NCBI RefSeq assembly: GCF_024169245.1
Contig: NZ_JALJWP010000001.1
Span: 186,001 to 250,000 of the forward strand
DNA length: 64,000 nucleotides
Source of the DNA: Pseudomonas koreensis
GTDB taxonomy: Bacteria > Pseudomonadota > Gammaproteobacteria > Pseudomonadales > Pseudomonadaceae
Direction of reading: 5' to 3'
Shown here: positions 40,488 through 50,035 of the stretch, one piece after another
How the letters are laid out: every line of letters starts with the position of its first letter
Position numbering within the stretch: the stretch's first letter is position 1
Program-made: the position numbers and the translations under genes
The notes under the pieces: model-generated
What the model saw: only the letters and a program-made list of their open reading frames with translations
Database searches by the model: none
Told to the model about the DNA's origin: nothing

Positions 40488-40824
40488 CGACGCTACTCCA
40501 TGTGCATTATTGTTATGGCAGTGAGTACTTTCAAAAACGCTGTGGAGGACCGGGCGCCAGGGCTGCCCGAAATCGTTCCAGAGTTGCTCGCCCCGATCAG
40601 TGCGTGTGCTCCGTTTTCAAAAAGTCCTTGAGCGGACTATAGCCAGCGGGTGGTAGTGCTTGATCCCTCTAAAGTGTGATTTGCAGCCGCCAACCACTCT
40701 GGAACAGTCCTTTCGCCAGTCCGACACAAGTCGGCACGGCAAGGATGGCTGATTTTTTCGATTTCACAAGCCAAGCGCTTGCTTGGGGGGTCTGGCGCGC
40801 CGGTTTCGGCGCGCCAGCAGGCAC
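40488..40824. promoter_or_regulatory. Control region between the DUF1302 and acyl-CoA ligase genes
   Basis: 337 bp without a gene. It holds the promoter region of the DUF1302-DUF1329 unit (minus strand). GTTCCAGAGT (40575-40584) and its exact reverse complement ACTCTGGAAC (40696-40705) form a widely spaced 10-bp inverted repeat. A small hairpin AGTCC/GGACT followed on the minus strand by TTTTT lies at 40620-40638. A perfect 10-bp palindrome CAAGCGCTTG is at 40772-40781. A GC hairpin at 40792-40817 (CTGGCGCGCC/GGCGCGCCAG) follows the acyl-CoA ligase stop. Confidence 0.45.
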
Positions 40825-42507
40825 TCAAAGTGTCGAAAGGAAGGTGCTGTTATTGGCCTGCCACTCGGTGATGTCGAGGCGGATGCGCTTCTTGTCGAGC
40901 TTGCCGACACTGGTCTTGGGAATTTCGGTAACAAGGGCAATCTGGCTGGGGATCGCCCACTTGCTCAGGTGCCCCAGCTCGACGAACGGCTTGAGGTGTT
41001 CCTTGAGCTCACGCGCGCCGATCACCTGCCCTTCGCGCACCACCAGCAAGGCAAACGGGCGCTCGCCCCACTGCGGATCGGCGATGCCCACCACTGCTAC
41101 TTCGCGTACCGCCGCATGCCGGCTGATCAGGTCTTCGAGGTCGAGGGAGGAGATCCACTCGCCGCCGGTCTTGATCACGTCCTTGATGCGGTCGCGAATA
41201 TCGATCACGCCCATGCTGTCGAGCGTGGCGACGTCGCCGGTGTGCAGCCAGCCGCCGGCCCAGAGTTCGGCGCCCTTCTGCGGTTCATTGAAGTAGCCTT
41301 CGGTCAGCCATGGCGCGCGCAGTACCAGTTCGCCCTGGGTTTCGCCGTCGGCCGGGAGGAAGTTGCCCTCGCCGTCGACAATCGCCGCTTCGACGAGAGG
41401 CCCTGGAACGCCGGCCTTGATCCGATACGTGGTGCGCTCGTCTTCAGTCCCGGCCATCAATTCATCGTTGAGGTGCGCGCAGGACACCAGCGGCCCGGTT
41501 TCCGACATGCCGTACGCGGCCGTCAGCTGAATGCCGCGCGCCTTGGCGTTTTCATACAGGCTGCGATTGAGCGCGCTGCCGCCGATGACAATCTTCCAGC
41601 CGCCGAAGTCGGCATCCTGCGCGGCTTTGGCGTTGAGCAGCATTTGCAGAATGGTCGGCACGCAGTGGGAAAAGGTGACCTTCTCCTTGCGCCACAACTC
41701 GACCAGATATTCCGGATCGTAGCGCCCCGGATAGACCTGCTTGAGCCCGAGCATGGTCGCCACGTACGGCAATCCCCAGGCGTGGACGTGGAACATCGGC
41801 GTGATCGGCATGTACACATCGTTGGTGCCGAGCAGGCGCACGCTGTCGATCGAACCCATGATCGTCGCCACACCGATGGTGTGCAGCACCAGTTGTCGAT
41901 GGGTGAAGTACACCCCTTTCGGGTTGCCGGTGGTGCCCGTGGTGTAGAACGTAGTGGCAACCGAGTTTTCGTCGAAGTCCTGGAAATCGTATTGCGCACT
42001 CGCAGCGGCCAGCAGTTGCTCGTATTCGCCGACGAGGTTGGGCAGCTCCGCGGTTTTCTCTGGGAGATCGGTCAGCAGCAGGGTTTTCTCCACCGTGGTC
42101 AGCTGCGGCGCGATGGCCTGGTAGAGCCCGACGAATTCGCTGTTGACCAGCACGAAGCGGTCCTCGGCGTGATTCATGGTGTAGAGGATTTGCTCCGGTG
42201 ACAGACGCACGTTGATGGTGTGGATCACCGCGCCGATCATCGGAATGGCGAACATGCATTCCAGGTAACGATGGCTGTCCCAATCCATCACCGCCACGGT
42301 GTCACCGGCCTTGACCCCGGCTGCCGTCAGCACGTTGGCCAGCCGCGCAACGCGCTCGATCAGGGTCGGATAGCTGTAGCGCAACTGGTCGCGGTAGATG
42401 ATTTCGCGGGTTTTCTCGTAACGGGCGCCGGACATCAGCAGCCGTTTGATCAGCAATGGATACTGGTAGGCCCCATCGGCCGGCGGAATGACCCGAGTCT
42501 GCAACAT
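40825..42507 (-). CDS. Acyl-CoA ligase, AlkK-like (medium-chain)
   Basis: A 560-residue AMP-forming acyl-CoA synthetase. The P-loop is TFYTTGTTGNPKGVYFTHR (about 186-204), the A5 motif is TAAYGMSETGPLVS, the hinge region is WLHTGDVATLDSMGVIDIRDR, and the A10 lysine is in TSVGKLDKKRIR. The whole protein resembles AlkK and the medium-chain ligase of P. putida more than housekeeping FadD. It is on the same strand as the DUF1302 genes but separated by 337 bp, so probably a separate transcript of the same locus. Substrate chain length is inferred, not shown. Confidence 0.88.
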   Translation of the reverse strand: MLQTRVIPPADGAYQYPLLIKRLLMSGARYEKTREIIYRDQLRYSYPTLIERVARLANVLTAAGVKAGDTVAVMDWDSHRYLECMFAIPMIGAVIHTINVRLSPEQILYTMNHAEDRFVLVNSEFVGLYQAIAPQLTTVEKTLLLTDLPEKTAELPNLVGEYEQLLAAASAQYDFQDFDENSVATTFYTTGTTGNPKGVYFTHRQLVLHTIGVATIMGSIDSVRLLGTNDVYMPITPMFHVHAWGLPYVATMLGLKQVYPGRYDPEYLVELWRKEKVTFSHCVPTILQMLLNAKAAQDADFGGWKIVIGGSALNRSLYENAKARGIQLTAAYGMSETGPLVSCAHLNDELMAGTEDERTTYRIKAGVPGPLVEAAIVDGEGNFLPADGETQGELVLRAPWLTEGYFNEPQKGAELWAGGWLHTGDVATLDSMGVIDIRDRIKDVIKTGGEWISSLDLEDLISRHAAVREVAVVGIADPQWGERPFALLVVREGQVIGARELKEHLKPFVELGHLSKWAIPSQIALVTEIPKTSVGKLDKKRIRLDITEWQANNSTFLSTL

Positions 42508-42662
42508 AAGAATCCCTTTTCTGACTGCACGGTGTTGGCGGAGAGATTCGTACTCTAGTGCGCCTGCATGACAGTCAAATCAGCCAAAGGAATGATTTGC
42601 AGAGCCGTATAAGTGCTAGCTTTGCGCCAGCATTGCGGGCCGAATTTGAAGAAAACACGACC

Positions 42663-42752
42663 TGTGGGAGCGAGCTTGCTCGCGAAGGCGTCGGGTCAGT
42701 CGACATTTTCGTGACCGGACTAGCGCTTTCGCGAGCAGGCTCGCTCCCACAG
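42663..42752. repeat. Paired REP element, family B
   Basis: Arms TGTGGGAGCGAGCTTGCTCG and CGAGCAGGCTCGCTCCCACA face each other around about 50 bp. Confidence 0.85.
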
Positions 42753-42772
42753 AGATTGATGTGTTCCAGTTC

Positions 42773-43402
42773 TCAATGCATCTCGGTAAACGCGATTTTC
42801 ACGCCGAGAGCAATCAGCACCGCGCCCATGGTGCGGTCGAACCAGTGGCCCATGCGGGCGAAGCCGGCGCGCACGCGCTGCTGGCTGAACAGCATCGCCA
42901 CCAGGCAAAACCAGATCGCCGTCGCCACCGCCAGGTACACCCCGTAACCGGCCTGCACGGCCAGCGGCGTGTGCGGGTTGATCACCACGGTGAACAGCGA
43001 GAGGAAAAACAGCGTGGCTTTCGGGTTCAGGCCGTTGGTGACGAAGCCCGAGGTGAACGCACCCCTCGCGGTACGCACGCCAGCTTCCTTTTGCAGGTCA
43101 TCAGTGACGGTTTTCGCCGGTTGCGCGCGCAAGGCCTTGAAGCCGATGTACAGCAAGTAAGCCGCTGCCGCCCACTTCAGCGCGTTGAACAGCACGATCG
43201 ATTGCGACACGATCAGACCGATGCCGAGCAACGAATAGCCGACATGCAGGAATATCGCCGAGCCCACGCCCAGCGCGGTCCAGGTGCCGGCGCGGCGCCC
43301 GTGGGTCACGCTCTCGCGCACGACCACGGCAAAGTCCGGGCCGGGGCTGGCGACGGCGAGCAGATGGATCAGCGCAACGGTCAAGAACTCGGTCCAGTAC
43401 AT
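42773..43402 (-). CDS. LysE/RhtB family amino-acid exporter
   Basis: A 209-residue inner-membrane protein with about six hydrophobic spans. The LysE-family start AVASPGPDFAVVVRESVTHG and the internal NGLNPKATLFFLSLF motif are typical of the RhtB group that exports homoserine, threonine or related compounds. Substrate is unknown. It stands alone, bracketed by two family-B REP elements. Confidence 0.9.
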   Translation of the reverse strand: MYWTEFLTVALIHLLAVASPGPDFAVVVRESVTHGRRAGTWTALGVGSAIFLHVGYSLLGIGLIVSQSIVLFNALKWAAAAYLLYIGFKALRAQPAKTVTDDLQKEAGVRTARGAFTSGFVTNGLNPKATLFFLSLFTVVINPHTPLAVQAGYGVYLAVATAIWFCLVAMLFSQQRVRAGFARMGHWFDRTMGAVLIALGVKIAFTEMH

Positions 43403-43457
43403 GGGGGCTCCTCAGAATTCGATTGTTCAAACTGGGCTCATTGCCGAATGCTTTCCC

Positions 43458-43547
43458 TGTGGGAGCGAGCTTGCTCGCGAATGCGGTGGGTCAGTCAACA
43501 AAGCTGTTGAATGTGACAAGGCTTTCGCGAGCAGGCTCGCTCCCACA
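43458..43547. repeat. Paired REP element, family B
   Basis: Arms of the TGTGGGAGCGAGC type face each other, about 45 bp apart, between the divergently transcribed exporter and dehydrogenase genes, unlike most copies, which lie between convergent genes. Confidence 0.85.
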
Positions 43548-43642
43548 AGTGTCCGAGGCATTGCGGTGTCGAGTAACCAATTGTTTCATCTGGTAGGCTC
43601 GGCAGAGTACGCCCTCCGCTCACAGCACAAAAGGTACAGTTG

Positions 43643-44608
43643 ATGACGAACACGCACCGTGCGGTATTCCTTGATCACCCTTCGCTGGATCTTGGCGATC
43701 TGGACCTCGGTCCGTTGCGTGAATGCTTCAGTGATCTACAGCTGTTCGCCCAGACGTTGCCGGAGCAGGTCAGCGAACGCCTGCAACGCGCCGATGTGGC
43801 GATCACCAACAAAGTCGTGATCGATTCAGCCGCCATGGCCGCCAACCCGCAACTGAAACTGATCCTGATCAGCGCCACCGGCACCAACAACGTCGACCTC
43901 GCCGCCGCTCGCGCTCACGGCATCACCGTGTGCAATTGCCAGGCTTATGGCACGCCGTCGGTGGCGCAACACACGATCATGCTGTTGCTCAACCTCGCCA
44001 CGCGCCTGGCCGACTATCAGAAAGCTGTGGGCGCAGGCCGCTGGCAACAGGCGAAACAGTTCTGCCTGCTCGACTACCTGATCGTCGAACTGCAAGGCAA
44101 AACCCTCGGCCTGCTCGGGCATGGCGAACTCGGTGGCGCCGTGGCGCGGTTGGCCGAAGCGTTCGGTATGCGCGTGTTGCTCGGGCAGATTCCCGGGCGC
44201 CCGGCGCGGCCGGATCGTTTGCCGCTGAATGAACTGCTACCGCAGATCGACGCCCTGACCCTGCACTGCCCGCTCAACGAGCACACCCGGCATTTCATCG
44301 GCGCCCGCGAACTGGCTTCGATGAAGCCCGGCGCATTTGTGGTCAATACCGCTCGTGGCGGCCTGATCGATGAGCAGGCGCTGGCCGACGCTTTGCGCAG
44401 CGGTCACCTCGGCGGCGCCGCCACCGATGTGTTGAGTGTCGAACCCCCGACCCAAGGCAATCCGCTGCTTGCCGGCGATATTCCGCGCCTGATCGTCACC
44501 CCGCACAACGCCTGGGGCAGTCGCGAGGCACGCCAGCGTATCGTCGGCCAGCTGAGCGAAAACGCCGAAGCGTTCTTCAGCGGTGAGGCGCTGCGGGTCG
44601 TCAGTTGA
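43643..44608 (+). CDS. D-2-hydroxyacid dehydrogenase (glycerate/hydroxypyruvate type)
   Basis: A 321-residue NAD(P)-dependent dehydrogenase. The Rossmann motif is [14 protein letters not shown]. Catalytic residues are visible: Arg in [11 protein letters not shown], Glu in [13 protein letters not shown] and His in [12 protein letters not shown]. Size and sequence fit glycerate dehydrogenase/hydroxypyruvate reductase, but substrate use in this family is hard to predict. ATG 43643 has AAAGG about 9 nt upstream. The gene is 32 bp before rsmC on the same strand. Confidence 0.88.
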   Translation: MTNTHRAVFLDHPSLDLGDLDLGPLRECFSDLQLFAQTLPEQVSERLQRADVAITNKVVIDSAAMAANPQLKLILISATGTNNVDLAAARAHGITVCNCQAYGTPSVAQHTIMLLLNLATRLADYQKAVGAGRWQQAKQFCLLDYLIVELQGKTLGLLGHGELGGAVARLAEAFGMRVLLGQIPGRPARPDRLPLNELLPQIDALTLHCPLNEHTRHFIGARELASMKPGAFVVNTARGGLIDEQALADALRSGHLGGAATDVLSVEPPTQGNPLLAGDIPRLIVTPHNAWGSREARQRIVGQLSENAEAFFSGEALRVVS

Positions 44609-44640
44609 TAAACTGCGGCACTTTTTTTCAAGGAGCAGTT

Positions 44641-45639
44641 ATGGATCCGCGCAGTGAAGTACTGCTTCGTCAGGCCGAGTTATTCCAGGGTTCGCTGTTG
44701 TTGGCCGGCCTGCCCGCCGATGATTTGCTCGGACGCCTGCCCAACGCGTTCGGCTGGTGCTGGCACGCTGGCGATCAAGCCGCGCTGGATGCACGTTTCG
44801 AAGGCCGCAGCCATTTCGGCGTGAATGTCCCGGACCGCGAGTTCGACAGCGCTGTGGTGTTCCTGCCCAAATCCAAGGACCTGACCGATTACATCCTCAA
44901 CGCCGTGGCATCGCGTCTGGCCGGGCGTGAAGTGTTTCTGGTCGGGGAAAAACGCAGCGGCATCGAAGGCGCGTCGAAACAGCTCAACCCGTTCGGCAAG
45001 CCGCGCAAACTCGATAGCGCCCGTCACTGCCAGCTCTGGCAAGTCACCGTGGCCAATGCGCCAGAGGCGAAAACGCTGGAAAGTCTCGCGCAGACGTACG
45101 AACTGCCTCTGACCGAGGGCCCGCTGAAAGTCATCAGCCTGCCGGGCGTGTTCAGCCACGGTCGGCTGGATCGCGGCAGCGCCCTGCTCCTGGAGCATCT
45201 GGACAAACTGCCGAGCGGCCATCTGCTCGACTTCGGTTGCGGCGCGGGTGTGCTGGGGGCTTCGGTTAAACGTCGCTATCCGCACAATCAGGTGACCTTG
45301 CTCGATGTCGACGCGTTCGCCGCCGCCAGCAGTCGTCTGACCCTGGCCGCCAACGGCCTGGAGGCGGACGTCCTGACCGGTGATGGCATCGACGCCGCAC
45401 CGATGGGTTTGAGCGCGATTCTGAGCAATCCGCCATTCCATGTTGGCGTGCACACCGATTATTTCGCCACTGAGAATCTGCTGCGAAAAGCGGCCAAACA
45501 TCTGAAAAACGGTGGCGAACTGCGCCTCGTGGCGAACAGCTTCCTCAAGTATCAACCGCTGATCGAGGAGCACTTGGGCATTTGCGCGATCAAGGCTGAA
45601 GGCAATGGTTTTCGGATTTACCGGGCCAAGCGCGGTTGA
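44641..45639 (+). CDS. rsmC: 16S rRNA m2G1207 methyltransferase RsmC
   Basis: SAM-dependent methyltransferase acting on G1207 of 16S rRNA. The 332-residue protein has the two-domain RsmC layout: an inactive N-terminal methyltransferase-like domain and a catalytic C-terminal domain with [15 protein letters not shown] (SAM) and the NPPF motif in [17 protein letters not shown] 44641 ([15 protein letters not shown]) is preceded by AAGGAG. Followed by the Mn riboswitch. Confidence 0.93.
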   Translation: MDPRSEVLLRQAELFQGSLLLAGLPADDLLGRLPNAFGWCWHAGDQAALDARFEGRSHFGVNVPDREFDSAVVFLPKSKDLTDYILNAVASRLAGREVFLVGEKRSGIEGASKQLNPFGKPRKLDSARHCQLWQVTVANAPEAKTLESLAQTYELPLTEGPLKVISLPGVFSHGRLDRGSALLLEHLDKLPSGHLLDFGCGAGVLGASVKRRYPHNQVTLLDVDAFAAASSRLTLAANGLEADVLTGDGIDAAPMGLSAILSNPPFHVGVHTDYFATENLLRKAAKHLKNGGELRLVANSFLKYQPLIEEHLGICAIKAEGNGFRIYRAKRG

Positions 45640-45685
45640 AAATTTGTTCTTGCCCAATCGGATTTGCCTAGGCAGAATCCGCTCC

Positions 45686-45880
45686 GTCCTAGGGGAGTAG
45701 TCTCCCACGAGCGCCAAGCTCGTCCGGCATACGTCAACATACTTGATCCTCAGATCATGGCGTATGCGACCCAAGCGTCCGCAGCAGACGGATCGCAGGG
45801 TTTGACAAGACCTATGACACGCACACCTTACCCGGGGCGGGAAGGCTGTACGTGTCATAGCCGTGTCGACCCGCCCCTTA
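45686..45880 (+). promoter_or_regulatory. yybP-ykoY manganese riboswitch and expression platform
   Basis: The leader has the hallmark blocks GGGGAGTAG (45692-45700), a GTCAACAT-type loop at about 45737 and GACAAGACC near 45804. TAGG (45690-45693) and CCTA (45811-45814) can close P1. CTATGACACG (45812-45821) pairs perfectly with CGTGTCATAG (45851-45860) and would disrupt P1; GGGGCGGG (45834-45841) pairs with CCCGCCCC (45870-45877), which ends just before the AGGAA ribosome-binding site. The class binds Mn2+ and commonly controls Mn exporters such as the gene that follows. Boundaries are approximate. Confidence 0.85.
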
Positions 45881-45891
45881 GGAAATCCCTG

Positions 45892-46476
45892 ATGCTGGAC
45901 TCGTTACTCGTTCCCACCGCAATCGTTGCCTTGGCCGAAATCGGCGACAAGACGCAACTGCTCGCGCTGATTCTCGCCGCTCGCTTTCGCAAACCCTGGC
46001 CGATCATTGCCGGGATTGTCGCCGCGACGCTGGCCAACCACGCAGCAGCCGGTGCGGTAGGTGCCTGGTTCGGCAGTTTCTTCTCCGACGCCGTGCTGCA
46101 CTGGATCCTCGCCGCCAGCTTCGCTGCCACGGCACTGTGGACCCTGGTCCCGGACAAAATGGATGATGACGAAGCCAGCACGGCGCGCAAGTTCGGGCCG
46201 TTCCTGACTACGCTGATCGCGTTCTTCCTCGCCGAAATCGGCGACAAGACCCAGATCGCTACGGTGATGCTCGCCGCGCAATATCCGGAACTGTGGCTGG
46301 TGATCATCGGCACCACCGTGGGCATGTTGATTGCCAACGTGCCGGTGGTACTGGCGGGTAATTTCGCCGCAGACAAACTGCCACTGACCCTGATTCGCCG
46401 CCTCGCGGCTTCGGCGTTCATGATTCTGGCGATTGTTGCGGTCTATAAAGCAATGCAAAGCAGCGGCTGGGTTTGA
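45892..46476 (+). CDS. GDT1/UPF0016 (TMEM165) family manganese exporter
   Basis: A 194-residue inner-membrane protein with six hydrophobic spans in two repeats. Each repeat carries the family motif E-x-G-D-K-T: ALAEIGDKTQLLALIL and FLAEIGDKTQIATVML. Bacterial members with a yybP-ykoY leader are manganese exporters (MneA/MntX type), so the riboswitch upstream strongly supports Mn2+ export. The ATG at 45892 is preceded by AGGAA; a frame that runs on upstream to 45664 is the riboswitch, not coding. Confidence 0.9.
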   Translation: MLDSLLVPTAIVALAEIGDKTQLLALILAARFRKPWPIIAGIVAATLANHAAAGAVGAWFGSFFSDAVLHWILAASFAATALWTLVPDKMDDDEASTARKFGPFLTTLIAFFLAEIGDKTQIATVMLAAQYPELWLVIIGTTVGMLIANVPVVLAGNFAADKLPLTLIRRLAASAFMILAIVAVYKAMQSSGWV

Positions 46477-46505
46477 ACCAGCTGCAAGCTTACGCCGATC
46501 GCGCC

Positions 46506-46610
46506 GATCGTTCCCACGCTCTGCGTGGGAATGCAGCCGGGGACGCTCCGCGTCCCATTGGAACGCGGAGCGTCCCTTGAGGCATTCCCACGCAGAGCGT
46601 GGGAACGATC
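46506..46610. repeat. Long inverted repeat, family C (GATCGTTCCCACGC)
   Basis: Outer arms CGTTCCCACGCTCTGCGTGG and their complement enclose a second inverted pair GGACGCTCCGCGTCC/GGAACGCGGAGCGTCCC. The element is about 105 bp and has a related copy at 60456-60557. It lies between convergent genes. Confidence 0.85.
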
Positions 46611-46616
46611 ATCGAC

Positions 46617-47435
46617 TCAGGATTTCGGGGCTTTTTCGTAAAGTGGCATCACCTTCGGAATCGCTGCCTGCAACGCGGCAATCCGGCTGGTCGAGGCCGG
46701 GTGAGTGCTCATGAACTCTGGAGGCGAGCCTTCCGAAGCCTTGCTCATCTTGTCCCACAGGGTGATCGCCGCGTTCGGGTTGTAACCGGCGCGGGCGGCC
46801 AGTTCCAGGCCGATCAGGTCGGCTTCGTTTTCGTTGGCGCGGCTGTTGGGCAGGGTCATGCCGTAGTTGGCCACGGTGTCGGCCAGCGCCAGGCTGTCCT
46901 GACCCAGACCGAACAAAGCTCCGGCGCCCTGCTTGGCCATCTCCATACCATACGCCTTGGACATCGCCTCACGACCGTGCTCGCGCAGGGCGTGGGCGAT
47001 TTCATGGCCCATGACCGCGGCAATTTCGTCGTCGGTGAGTTTCAGGCTGTCGATCAGCCCGGTGTAGAAAATGATCTTGCCGCCAGGACCGCAGTTGGCG
47101 TTGAGCTCATCGCTCTTGATCAGATTGACTTCCCATTGCCACTGCGCCGCGTCCGGGCGGAAGGTCGGCGCCTGGGCGATCAAGCGATTGGCGATGGTCT
47201 GCACGCGCTTGGCTTCCGGGCTGGTCTTGTCCAGCACACCTTTGCTCGACGCCTCGCCGACGGTTTTCTGATACGACTGCGCGTACATCTGGTCGACCTC
47301 TTGCGAGGACAGCATGCTGAACATGTACTGCTTGCGCTCCACGCCCACGGCACCGCCGCTGGTGGTGTTGACCGACTGACAACCGGCCAGCAACAGCGCT
47401 GCGCTCAGTGCACTTGTAACCAATGTCTTGTTCAT
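46617..47435 (-). CDS. M48-family metalloprotease lipoprotein (LoiP/YcaL-like)
   Basis: A 272-residue zinc metalloprotease. A lipoprotein signal peptide (lipobox LLAGC, Cys at 19) implies a periplasmic, probably outer-membrane-anchored location. The HExxH motif is MGHEIAHALREHG and the third ligand is in RANENEADLIGLELA. It resembles E. coli LoiP/YcaL, which take part in envelope quality control. Single gene, divergent from the chemoreceptor gene. Confidence 0.9.
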   Translation of the reverse strand: MNKTLVTSALSAALLLAGCQSVNTTSGGAVGVERKQYMFSMLSSQEVDQMYAQSYQKTVGEASSKGVLDKTSPEAKRVQTIANRLIAQAPTFRPDAAQWQWEVNLIKSDELNANCGPGGKIIFYTGLIDSLKLTDDEIAAVMGHEIAHALREHGREAMSKAYGMEMAKQGAGALFGLGQDSLALADTVANYGMTLPNSRANENEADLIGLELAARAGYNPNAAITLWDKMSKASEGSPPEFMSTHPASTSRIAALQAAIPKVMPLYEKAPKS

Positions 47436-47688
47436 TCAAAAGAGCTCCCTGAAAACCTGAGGCGTATCCTAGGCGGCTAATCGTATTGGCGCCAGATACA
47501 ACGGACGCATTGCGCGGCCATTCACCTATGGCCGCAAGACTGGCTGGAAATTCCTCAACGCGCATTGAATCCGCCGCGCACCGATCCATCAGCGACATCG
47601 CGCGGCGATTCCGACCAACGTCTCTCATGGCCCCGCGCGTGCCGCCGATAAATCCCTCGCAGACAGTCCTCTTGCGTGCGGAGCTCCC

Positions 47689-49830
47689 ATGAAGTTCAAG
47701 TCGATCCAGTTTTCCGTCGCCGCCCTGGCCGGCGCCATCGTTCTCAGCGTGGTCGCGGCGCTGGTGCTGTACGCGCTGTTCTCCGGCGCTCGCACTCAAG
47801 AAATGGTGCAACAGCGTACCCAGGCGCAGTTCGAGCAAGTGATCGAGCAGCGCCTGACCTCGCTGGCGCAGACGCAGGTCAGCCAGATCCAGCGCGAACT
47901 CGAAGCGCCGCTGCTGATCGCCGGCGGCCTGGTACGGGTCAATGCTCTGCTCGGCACGCCAGGCACCGATGGCCAGCCGCGGCTGAGCGTAAGCCGCGAA
48001 CAGTTGATCAGCCTGATCAAGGAAAACGTCGAAAAGAATCCGAAAATTCTCGGCACCTACATCGGCTGGGAGAAAAACGCACTGGACCACAATGACGCGG
48101 CCTACGTCGGCAGCGCCGTGGTCGGCATCGATCCGGCCAACGGACGCTTCCTGCCGTGGTGGTTCCGCAATACCGACGGCAGCCTGGGCGTGGACAAACT
48201 GGCCGATGTCGACGATCAGAAAACCCTGTCCACCGGCGTGCGCGCCAGCGAGTACTACCTCTGCTCGAAAGAGACGAAGAAACCCTGCGTGATCGACCCG
48301 GCACCGTACAAGGTCGGCGACAAAATCGTCATGCTCGCCTCGTTTATCGAACCGATCATGGTCAACGGCGCGTTCCAGGGCATCGTCGGCGCCGACCTCT
48401 CGGTGAACTTCATTCAGGACATGCTCCTCGCCGCCAACCAGAAGCTTTACAGCGGTGCAGGGGAAATGGCGCTGGTCGGCGGCAACGGGCGGATCGTTGC
48501 CTACACCAAGGATTCGAGCAAATTCGGCGAAAAAGTCAGCGACATTCTCGATGCCGAACAAACCAGCAACCTGGCCAACCTCAAGCGCGACGAGGTGACT
48601 TACTCGGTCAATCAGGCCAAGGGCCGCATAGAGCTGTACCTGCCGTTCGGCATCGGTCAGACCGACGCACGCTGGACGTTGATGCTGCAATTGCCGCTCA
48701 ACGCCGTGATGGCCGACCTGCGAACCCTGCAGGCCGACCTCGATGCCCGACGCAAATCCGACACCTTCGGCATGGCCATGGTCGGCCTGATCATCGCCGG
48801 CATCGGTCTGCTGGTGATCTGGCTGGTGGGCCACGGCATTGCCCGGCCACTCAAGCAAATGGTCGCCATGCTCGATGACATCGCCCAGGGCGAAGGTGAT
48901 CTGACCCGGCGTTTGAGCAGTGATCGCAGCGACGAACTGGGCTCGATTGCCAAAGGCTTCAACACCTTCCTCGCCAAGTTGCAGGCGATGATTACGCAAG
49001 TAGTGAGCTCGGTGCAGAGCGTCAGCGATTCCTCGGAACACACCGCCGACATCGCCATCCGCACCAACATCGGCGTGCAGAAGCAAATGGCCGAAATCGA
49101 TCAGGTGGCCACCGCCGTGCAGGAAATGACCGCCACCGCCCAGGACGTCGCACGCAACGCCACCCAGGCGGCACAAGCTGCAAGCCACGCCGATCAGGCC
49201 GCCAGCCAGGGCATGCAGATCGTCCGCGACACCTCGAATTCGATCGGCGTACTGGCGGTGGAAATCGGCAAGGCTGTCGACGTGGTGCAGACGCTGGCCA
49301 AGGACAGCGAAAACATCAACGCCATCCTCACCGCCATTCGCGGGATCGCCGAGCAGACCAATCTGCTGGCTTTGAACGCGGCGATCGAGGCCGCGCGGGC
49401 CGGCGAGCAGGGCCGCGGTTTTGCGGTGGTCGCCGACGAAGTGCGCAATCTGGCGCAGAAAACCCAGAAAGCCACTGAAGAAATTCAGACGATGATCCAG
49501 CAACTGCAACAAGGCACCCGCGATGTGGTGCGGGTTATGGAAGACAGTCAGAACCGCACCGACGAAAGCGTTCAGCACGCGGCAAAAGCGGCCGAGGCCT
49601 TGGAGACGATCACTCAGGCGGTGTCGGTGATCAACGATATGAATACGCAGATTGCCAGCGCCGCTGAGGAGCAGAGCGCAGTGGCCGATGACATCAATCG
49701 CAATGTGATCAATATCGGTCAGGTAGCGAATGAAGTGGCCGGCGGTGCGGATGAGTCGAGTTCGGCGAGCGCCGGGTTGACCAAACTGGCGGAACAGCAG
49801 CGGCGGTTGATCAATCAGTTCAAGGTCTGA
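47689..49830 (+). CDS. Methyl-accepting chemotaxis protein with dCache domain (TlpQ/McpU-like)
   Basis: A 713-residue chemoreceptor. Membrane spans at about 8-30 and 360-380 bracket a large periplasmic dCache_1-type sensor ([47 protein letters not shown]). A HAMP domain ([20 protein letters not shown]) leads to the signalling hairpin with [20 protein letters not shown]. No CheR-binding pentapeptide ends the protein (QFKV). Overall length and start resemble TlpQ of P. aeruginosa and McpU of P. putida, which sense polyamines or histamine; this ligand assignment is from memory and needs testing. Confidence 0.88.
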   Translation: MKFKSIQFSVAALAGAIVLSVVAALVLYALFSGARTQEMVQQRTQAQFEQVIEQRLTSLAQTQVSQIQRELEAPLLIAGGLVRVNALLGTPGTDGQPRLSVSREQLISLIKENVEKNPKILGTYIGWEKNALDHNDAAYVGSAVVGIDPANGRFLPWWFRNTDGSLGVDKLADVDDQKTLSTGVRASEYYLCSKETKKPCVIDPAPYKVGDKIVMLASFIEPIMVNGAFQGIVGADLSVNFIQDMLLAANQKLYSGAGEMALVGGNGRIVAYTKDSSKFGEKVSDILDAEQTSNLANLKRDEVTYSVNQAKGRIELYLPFGIGQTDARWTLMLQLPLNAVMADLRTLQADLDARRKSDTFGMAMVGLIIAGIGLLVIWLVGHGIARPLKQMVAMLDDIAQGEGDLTRRLSSDRSDELGSIAKGFNTFLAKLQAMITQVVSSVQSVSDSSEHTADIAIRTNIGVQKQMAEIDQVATAVQEMTATAQDVARNATQAAQAASHADQAASQGMQIVRDTSNSIGVLAVEIGKAVDVVQTLAKDSENINAILTAIRGIAEQTNLLALNAAIEAARAGEQGRGFAVVADEVRNLAQKTQKATEEIQTMIQQLQQGTRDVVRVMEDSQNRTDESVQHAAKAAEALETITQAVSVINDMNTQIASAAEEQSAVADDINRNVINIGQVANEVAGGADESSSASAGLTKLAEQQRRLINQFKV

Positions 49831-49832
49831 AA

Positions 49833-50028
49833 AATCAAGAGCCCCTCACCCTAGCCCTCTCCCGGAGGGAGAGGGGACCGATTGGGGGATGCTTCAAAAG
49901 TCCGTCGACCCGCAGGTCCTCGCTGAATCCATAATCGACTGGTTCTTTCAGGTCGATGTCTGACGCGAGACACCTCGGTCGGCCCCCTCTCCCTCCGGGA
50001 GAGGGCTGGGGTGAGGGGCTTTTGATCT
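49833..50028. repeat. Long inverted repeat, family D (CCCTCACCCTAGCCC)
   Basis: Terminal arms CCCCTCACCCTAGCCCTCTC and the imperfect complement, each with an inner hairpin (CTCCCGGAGGGAG), enclose about 110 bp of unrelated-looking sequence. A related copy is at 53227-53396. Size and paired ends are MITE-like, but no target-site duplication was recognised. Confidence 0.75.
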
Positions 50029-50035
50029 AAATGCC

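Noticed and set aside
45664..45891. N-terminal extension of the Mn exporter frame
   Set aside because: This stretch is the yybP-ykoY riboswitch; the membrane protein begins at the ATG at 45892.
47107..49578. 823-residue minus-strand frame opposite the chemoreceptor gene
   Set aside because: It is antisense to a clear chemoreceptor and crosses into the M48 gene; the translation lacks domains and reflects GC-rich codon bias.
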